45,364 bases of DNA from Actinomycetes bacterium (GTDB lineage: Bacteria; Actinomycetota; Actinomycetes; JAHEKZ01): contig JAHELE010000009.1 of NCBI GenBank assembly GCA_024644345.1, positions 1 through 45,364 on the forward strand, in the 5' to 3' direction. Of this stretch, positions 39,430 through 45,364 are shown piece by piece; the stretch's first letter is position 1; every line of letters begins with the position of its first letter. The notes under the pieces are model-generated. The model saw only the letters and a list, made by a program, of their open reading frames with translations. It was not told the DNA's origin and did not search any database. The position numbers and the translations under genes are program-made.

Positions 39430-39935
39430 GCGACGAGACCGAATCCGACCTCTCCCGGTCACTCGTTGCCCAGGCGAAGGCTGCCGCCGCGTCCGCACCG
39501 GCCAGGGCTCGCCCCCGTCCCACGCGGCGCCGGCGCGGCGGGAATGACCCGGGGGCGTACTCCGGTCCTCGACCCGATGACCGCGATCCGCAGCCGATTG
39601 CGGCATCGGTCGACGATCTGGTGGTCGAGCGCGGATGGACCCAGCCGATCGCGGTGGGCGGGGTCGAAGGGCGGTGGGTCGAGATCGTGGGACCGGATGT
39701 CGCCGAGCACTGCGTCCCCGAGGAGTTCGAGGCCGGTCGACTCACCGTCCGGGCCGACTCGACCGCCTGGGCCACCCAGGTGCGGATGCTGGCCCCCACG
39801 CTGCTGGCCCGGCTCAATGACGACCTGGGGGCCGGCACGGTCACCCATCTCCAGGTTCAGGGCCCCCAGGGCCCGTCCTGGAAGAAGGGCAGGCTTCGGG
39901 TCAAAGGCAGAGGCCCGCGGGACACGTACGGATGA
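39426..39935 (+). CDS. DUF721 / DciA family protein
   Basis: Between recF and gyr[49 protein letters not shown]. Confidence 0.88.
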   Translation: MSDETESDLSRSLVAQAKAAAASAPARARPRPTRRRRGGNDPGAYSGPRPDDRDPQPIAASVDDLVVERGWTQPIAVGGVEGRWVEIVGPDVAEHCVPEEFEAGRLTVRADSTAWATQVRMLAPTLLARLNDDLGAGTVTHLQVQGPQGPSWKKGRLRVKGRGPRDTYG

Positions 39936-40151
39936 CCGCGACCGGCTGAGGCGCTTCCAGAGACCCGAAATTACGCCATGCGCGTATGGAGGGTCGGCCC
40001 CCGGCTTGTCTGCGCCACCAGACCAGCGCCACGGGCCAGGAATAGGCATTCTGTCGGCGATACCGGGTAGAATCCGACGCACTGAACCGAACGGATCCGC
40101 CGACCGCTCGATCCCGCCTCACCCTCACCCTTGGGCCGCTCCGCAGCAGAC

Positions 40152-40173
40152 GCTCAGTTGTTCACAACTGAGC
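40152..40173 (+). promoter_or_regulatory. 22-bp inverted repeat in gyrB leader
   Basis: gctcagttgt-tc-acaactgagc, perfect 10-bp arms, 15 bp before the proposed gyrB GTG. Confidence 0.5.
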
Positions 40174-40188
40174 ACAGTTGGGCACGGA

Positions 40189-42183
40189 GTGGCCCTTGAA
40201 CGGAGCCAACTGTTGTCCTACGACGCCACTGACATCCAGGTCCTCGAGGGCCTCGACGCGGTCCGTAAGCGCCCGGGCATGTACATCGGTTCCACCGGGG
40301 AGCGCGGCCTGCACCACCTGGTCTACGAGGTAGTCGACAACTCGGTCGATGAGGCGATGGCCGGCTACGCCGACGACATCAAGGTCACGCTTCGGCAGGA
40401 CGGCGCCGTCACCGTCGTGGACAACGGGCGCGGTATCCCGGTCGACATGCACCCAGTTGAGAAGCGGCCAGCCGTCGAGGTCGTGCTCACCGTGCTGCAC
40501 GCGGGTGGCAAGTTCGGTGGGGGTGGCTACTCGGTCTCGGGCGGACTGCATGGAGTGGGTGTCTCTGTCGTCAACGCTCTGTCGAGTCGACTCGAGGTCG
40601 AGGTGCATCGAGATGGTTTCGTCTGGCGCCAGAGCTACGAGCACGGTGTTCCCACCGCGCCGCTGGCCAAGGGCGAGGCAACCGCCATCACCGGTACGCG
40701 CGTCACCTACTGGGCAGACGAAGAGATATTCGACGACACGGTGTATTCCTTCGAGACACTCTCGCGGCGGTTCCAGGAGATGGCCTTCCTCAACCGGGCT
40801 CTCACCCTGGAGCTGATCGACGAGCGGGCACCAGCTGTCGACAGCCTGGGCGTCGAGGCCGAGGACGAGGACGTACGCCACGTCTCCTACTACTACGAGG
40901 GCGGCATTGCCGACTTCGTGCGTCACATCAACTCACGCAGCAAGACCGGCGTGGTGCACCCCAACGTGATCGAGTACGGAGCCGAAGACCTCGATCTCGG
41001 TATGAGTCTTGAGGTCGCCATGCAGTGGAATGGTGACTACATCGAGGGCGTGCACACCTTCGCCAACACCATCAACACCCATGAGGGTGGCGCCCACGAA
41101 GAAGGCTTCCGTACGTCGTTGACCTCGTTGATGAACCGGTACGCGCGCGAACGGTGGAACCTGCTCAAGGACAAAGACCCCAACCTTTCCGGTGAAGACA
41201 TCCGTGAAGGGTTGACGGCCATCGTCTCGATCAAGCTGCGTGAGCCACAGTTCGAGGGCCAGACGAAGACCAAGCTGGGCAATGCTGAGGCGAAGACCTT
41301 CGTGCAGAAGGTCACCAATGAGCAGCTGGCCGCGTGGCTCGACGCCAACCCGGCCGAGGGCAAGGAGATCGCCCGTAAGTCCATCAATGCGGCGACCGCG
41401 CGGATCGCAGCGCGCAAGGCGCGCGACCTCGCGCGAAACCGCAAGGGACTGCTCGGTGGTGGGGGCTTGCCAGGGAAGCTGATCGACTGCTCGTCGAACA
41501 TCCCCGAGGAGTGCGAGCTCTTTGTCGTCGAGGGCGACTCCGCCGGCGGTAGCGCCCGCAACGGCCGCAACCCTCAGACGCAGGCGATCCTGCCGATTCG
41601 CGGCAAGATCCTCAATGTCGAGAAGGCACGGATTGACCGAGTCCTGCAGAACAACGAGGTGCAGGCGATGATCTCGGCGCTCGGTACCGGGGTTCACGAA
41701 GAGTTCGACCTCGACAAGCTGCGCTACCACAAGATCGTGCTGATGGCAGACGCCGACGTCGACGGCCAGCACATTCGCACGCTGCTGCTCACGCTGCTCT
41801 TCCGGTTCATGCGACCACTCATCGAACAGGGCTACGTCTATCTGGCCCAGCCCCCGCTCTTCAAGATCAAGTGGTCTCGAGAAGAGGCTGACTACGCCTA
41901 CACCGATCGTGAACGTGCAGCGTTGATGGAGGCTGGCGCCGCGGCGGGTCGCAAGCTTCCCAAGGAGGAGGGCATTCAGCGATACAAGGGCCTCGGCGAG
42001 ATGAATGCCGACGAACTGTGGGAGACCACGATGGACGCTGACCGCCGTGTGTTGCTGCAGGTGACGCTCGAGGACGCCATCCAGGCCGACGAGACCTTCG
42101 CCACGTTGATGGGCGAAGACGTCGAGGCACGGCGCAAGTTCATCCAGCGGAACGCTCGTGACGTTCGCTTCCTCGACATCTAG
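40189..42183 (+). CDS. gyrB: DNA gyrase subunit B
   Basis: [78 protein letters not shown]; start approximate (GTG 40189 or TTG 40213). Confidence 0.97.
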   Translation: MALERSQLLSYDATDIQVLEGLDAVRKRPGMYIGSTGERGLHHLVYEVVDNSVDEAMAGYADDIKVTLRQDGAVTVVDNGRGIPVDMHPVEKRPAVEVVLTVLHAGGKFGGGGYSVSGGLHGVGVSVVNALSSRLEVEVHRDGFVWRQSYEHGVPTAPLAKGEATAITGTRVTYWADEEIFDDTVYSFETLSRRFQEMAFLNRALTLELIDERAPAVDSLGVEAEDEDVRHVSYYYEGGIADFVRHINSRSKTGVVHPNVIEYGAEDLDLGMSLEVAMQWNGDYIEGVHTFANTINTHEGGAHEEGFRTSLTSLMNRYARERWNLLKDKDPNLSGEDIREGLTAIVSIKLREPQFEGQTKTKLGNAEAKTFVQKVTNEQLAAWLDANPAEGKEIARKSINAATARIAARKARDLARNRKGLLGGGGLPGKLIDCSSNIPEECELFVVEGDSAGGSARNGRNPQTQAILPIRGKILNVEKARIDRVLQNNEVQAMISALGTGVHEEFDLDKLRYHKIVLMADADVDGQHIRTLLLTLLFRFMRPLIEQGYVYLAQPPLFKIKWSREEADYAYTDRERAALMEAGAAAGRKLPKEEGIQRYKGLGEMNADELWETTMDADRRVLLQVTLEDAIQADETFATLMGEDVEARRKFIQRNARDVRFLDI

Positions 42184-42218
42184 ACCATCTACCGACATCG
42201 AATGAACAGGGATCCCAG

Positions 42219-44753
42219 GTGACTGAGACCACCGACATGCCAGGCCCCGGCGGACGCATCGAACCGGTCGACCTGCAGGTCGAGATGCAGCGCTCGTACC
42301 TCGACTACGCCATGAGCGTCATCGTCTCGAGGGCGCTGCCGGACGTACGGGACGGCCTGAAACCGGTGCATCGTCGCGTCATCTACGCGATGTACGACGG
42401 CGGCTACCGACCTGACCGCAACTTCAGCAAGTGCGCGCGCATCGTCGGCGACGTCATGGGCAACTACCACCCGCACGGCGACAACGCGATCTATGACACC
42501 CTCGTGCGGCTCGCGCAGCCCTGGGCGTTGCGCTACCCACTGGTGCAGGGACAGGGCAACTTCGGTTCGCCCGGCAACGACGCAGCAGCTGCCATGCGGT
42601 ACACCGAGGCCCGCATGGCCCCGTTGGCCATGGAGATGGTCCGCGATATCGACGAGGACACAGTCGACTTCGCACCCAACTACGACGGCCGAACCAACGA
42701 GCCAACCATCCTGCCGAGTCGGTTCCCCAACCTGTTGGTGAACGGCAGCGCCGGCATCGCCGTGGGCATGGCAACCAACATCCCGCCGCATAACCTGCGC
42801 GAGGTCGCATCAGGCGTCCAGTGGGCGCTGCAGCGACCCGATGCGACGCGCGAAGAGCTGCTGGAGGCACTGCTCGAGCGGATCAAGGGCCCCGACTTCC
42901 CGACCGGCTCGCTCATCGTCGGCCAACGAGGCATCGATGATGCCTATCGCACGGGCCGTGGACTCATCACGATGCGTGCGGTCATCGAGGTCGAAGAGAT
43001 CCAGAACCGGGTGTGCCTGGTCATCTCCCAGCTGCCCTACCAGGTCAACCCCGACAACCTCGCCTTGAAGATCGCCGACCTCGTCAACAGCGGAAAGCTG
43101 CAGGGTATCGCTGACCTTCGCGACGACTCGTCGTCGCGAACCGGCATGCGCATCATCGTCGTGCTCAAGCGTGACGCGGTCGCGAAGGTCGTGCTGAACA
43201 ACCTCTACAAGCACACCCAGCTTCAAGAGACGTTCGGCGCCAACATGCTGGCGTTGGTCGACGGCGTACCGCGAACGCTCACCCTCGACCAGTTCGTGAC
43301 CAGCTGGATCGCCCATCAGATCGAGGTCATCCAGCGGCGCACCAGGTACCGGCTGCGCAAGGCCGAAGAACGCGCCCACATCCTACGTGCCCTGCTCAAG
43401 GCGCTGGACGCACTGGATGCCGTCATCGCTCTCATTCGCGCCAGTGCCACCGTCGACGACGCACGCGCCGGCCTGATGTCACTGCTCGAGATCGACGAGG
43501 TACAGGCCACTGCGATCCTCGACATGCAGCTTCGGCGGCTGGCTGCGCTGGAGCACCAAAAGATCACCGACGAGTACAACGACTTGATGTCGCGCATCGC
43601 CGACTACAACAACATCCTCGCGGACGAGGCCAGGCAACGGTCGATCGTGGGGGATGAGCTCGCCGAGATCGTCGACAAGTACGGCGACGAGCGGCGTACC
43701 GAGATCATTCCCTTCGACGGCGACATGTCGATCGAAGACCTGATCGCCGAAGAAGATCTGGTCATCACGATCACCCGCGACGGCTACGCCAAGCGCACCA
43801 AGGCCGACCTCTACCGCGCGCAACGCCGTGGTGGCAAGGGAGTTCGTGGCGCGGCGCTGAAGCAGGACGACATCGTCGAGCACTTCTTCACGACCACCAC
43901 CCATCACTGGCTGCTGTTCTTCACCAACCAGGGTCGGGTCTACCGGGCCAAGGCATTCGAGCTTCCCGATGCCGGCCGCGACGCCCGTGGGCAGCACGTT
44001 GCAAATCTGCTTGCCTTTCAGCCCGACGAGCAGATCGCGCAGGTGCTCGACCTCAAGGACTACGAGCAGTCCCCCTACCTCGTACTGGGCACGCGTGCAG
44101 GAATGGTCAAGAAGACGCGCCTCGGTGAGTACGACTCCAACCGCAGCGGCGGTGTTATCGCGATCAACCTGCGCGAGGACGACGAGGTCATTTCAGCGCT
44201 CCTGTGCAGCGCCGATGACGACCTGCTTCTGGTGTCACGAAAAGGGCAGTCGGTGCGGTTCCACTCCGACGACGCCACCTTGCGCCCGATGGCGAGGGCA
44301 ACCCAAGGCGTCATCGGCATGAAGTTCCGTGGCAGCGACGAGCTGCTGGCCATGGACGTCGCCCACGACGACTCGTACGTCGTCACCGTCACCGACGGCG
44401 GCTTCGCCAAGCGCACCTCGGTCGCCGAGTGGACTCCGAAGGGGCGTGGGATTCTCGGGGTCAAGGCCATGCGGTTGGCAAACGACGAACGGGGCTCGCT
44501 GGTCGGAGCGATCGTGGCAGATGAGGGTGATGAGATCTTCGCCATCAAGTCCAGCGGAGAAGTCATCCGCACCTCCGTCGGACAGATCCGGGCCACCGGC
44601 CGCGACACCATGGGTGTCACCTTGACCTCCGTCGGTGATGGTGATGCGGTGGTGGCGGTCACTCGAAATCCCGAGGCCGACGTCTCGGACGTTCCCGAGG
44701 CTACGTCTGAGACAGAGCCCGAAACCGGATCTGAAGAGGTTGAAACCCCATGA
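42219..44753 (+). CDS. gyrA: DNA gyrase subunit A
   Basis: [46 protein letters not shown]-terminal GyrA box QRRGGKG. Confidence 0.98.
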   Translation: MTETTDMPGPGGRIEPVDLQVEMQRSYLDYAMSVIVSRALPDVRDGLKPVHRRVIYAMYDGGYRPDRNFSKCARIVGDVMGNYHPHGDNAIYDTLVRLAQPWALRYPLVQGQGNFGSPGNDAAAAMRYTEARMAPLAMEMVRDIDEDTVDFAPNYDGRTNEPTILPSRFPNLLVNGSAGIAVGMATNIPPHNLREVASGVQWALQRPDATREELLEALLERIKGPDFPTGSLIVGQRGIDDAYRTGRGLITMRAVIEVEEIQNRVCLVISQLPYQVNPDNLALKIADLVNSGKLQGIADLRDDSSSRTGMRIIVVLKRDAVAKVVLNNLYKHTQLQETFGANMLALVDGVPRTLTLDQFVTSWIAHQIEVIQRRTRYRLRKAEERAHILRALLKALDALDAVIALIRASATVDDARAGLMSLLEIDEVQATAILDMQLRRLAALEHQKITDEYNDLMSRIADYNNILADEARQRSIVGDELAEIVDKYGDERRTEIIPFDGDMSIEDLIAEEDLVITITRDGYAKRTKADLYRAQRRGGKGVRGAALKQDDIVEHFFTTTTHHWLLFFTNQGRVYRAKAFELPDAGRDARGQHVANLLAFQPDEQIAQVLDLKDYEQSPYLVLGTRAGMVKKTRLGEYDSNRSGGVIAINLREDDEVISALLCSADDDLLLVSRKGQSVRFHSDDATLRPMARATQGVIGMKFRGSDELLAMDVAHDDSYVVTVTDGGFAKRTSVAEWTPKGRGILGVKAMRLANDERGSLVGAIVADEGDEIFAIKSSGEVIRTSVGQIRATGRDTMGVTLTSVGDGDAVVAVTRNPEADVSDVPEATSETEPETGSEEVETP

Positions 44754-45229
44754 CGACGACGAGCGGGGGGCGTCCCACCAGCGAAACGAATCCTCCGCCG
44801 GAGGCCACTGCTCGTCCGGCCTCCTCCTCGGGCACAGTCGTCCAGTCGATGGGTCAGCCGGGCCCACGATCGCGCCGACGACGGCTGACCATCACCCGGA
44901 TCGACCCGTGGACCGTCCTCCGGCTGTCGTTCCTGCTCAGCATCGCCACCGCTGTGATCACAGTCGTGGCGTTGATCGTGCTCTGGTCGATGCTCTCGAC
45001 GGCCGGTGTCTTCGATTCGGTGGACGGCACCCTCGACTCGGTGTTCGGCGACAGCGCCCTGACCATCACCCAGTACTTCGGGTTTGGCCGCGTTCTGTCC
45101 ATCTCACTCCTGATCGGAGCGATCGACATCGTGCTCATCACAGCGCTGGCGACGATCGGGGCCTTCTTGTTCAACCTTGCGGCCAGCCTCGTTGGTGGCC
45201 TGGAAGTATCGGTCATTGACGAGGGCTGA
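44750..45229 (+). CDS. DUF3566 domain-containing membrane protein
   Basis: [37 protein letters not shown]; directly downstream of gyrA with ATGA overlap. Confidence 0.9.
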   Translation: MTTTSGGRPTSETNPPPEATARPASSSGTVVQSMGQPGPRSRRRRLTITRIDPWTVLRLSFLLSIATAVITVVALIVLWSMLSTAGVFDSVDGTLDSVFGDSALTITQYFGFGRVLSISLLIGAIDIVLITALATIGAFLFNLAASLVGGLEVSVIDEG

Positions 45230-45287
45230 GGGCGCGGTGCCCAGTTTTGGGGGCATCGCCTGGTCAGGTAGCCTTCACGTTCGGCAC

Positions 45288-45362
45288 GGGCCTATAGCTC
45301 AGCTCGGTTAGAGCGCTTCCCTGATAAGGAAGAGGTCGATGGTTCAAGTCCATCTAGGCCCA
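45288..45362 (+). tRNA. tRNA-Ile (GAT)
   Basis: Acceptor GGGCCTA/TAGGCCC, anticodon arm TTCCCTGATAAGGAA (GAT), T-arm GGTTCAAGTCC. Confidence 0.96.
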
Positions 45363-45364
45363 CT

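Noticed and set aside
39466-40188. Long N-terminal extension of the gyrB ORF
   Set aside because: Overlaps DUF721 in another frame and is Arg/Pro-rich; gyrB homology begins near 40213
40933-42198. 421-aa minus-strand ORF opposite gyrB
   Set aside because: Antisense shadow of conserved gyrB
1-45364. CRISPR arrays, IS elements, prophage or toxin-antitoxin modules
   Set aside because: No spaced repeats, transposase/integrase motifs or TA-like gene pairs were seen

Overview
The window is a high-GC actinobacterial chromosomal segment spanning the replication origin. It runs from a cell-wall/inositol gene block (FemX-like, Alr-like, tandem GNATs, GT87-like, PBP1A, DUF5318, PadR, ino1) through a secreted BNR-like protein, MFS, cca and a chemoreceptor. 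It continues into the conserved origin block: DUF6049, murJ, TadE-like/NlpC-P60 pair, pseudokinase, sigM/anti-sigma, trxB-trxA, cwlM-like amidase, parA-parB, rsmG, jag, yidC, yidD, rnpA, rpmH, dnaA, oriC, dnaN, recF, DUF721/DciA, gyrB, gyrA, DUF3566 and tRNA-Ile(GAT). I found no transposon, prophage, CRISPR array or rRNA. Most of the content is ordinary, well-known core genome. The most interesting items are: (i) an unlisted 49-codon single-TM ORF coupled to parB, with galactokinase attached to the par operon; (ii) a fully degenerate pseudokinase separated from murJ by a coupled TadE-like/NlpC-P60 pair; (iii) a 29-bp near-perfect palindrome in front of padR-ino1; (iv) a SigR/SigH-type promoter match upstream of trxB; (v) two DnaA-box clusters flanking dnaA; (vi) a FemX + atypical alanine-racemase-like pair followed by paralogous GNATs. 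I see no convincing evidence for a wholly new system. All calls are from reading motifs by eye; no searches were run.
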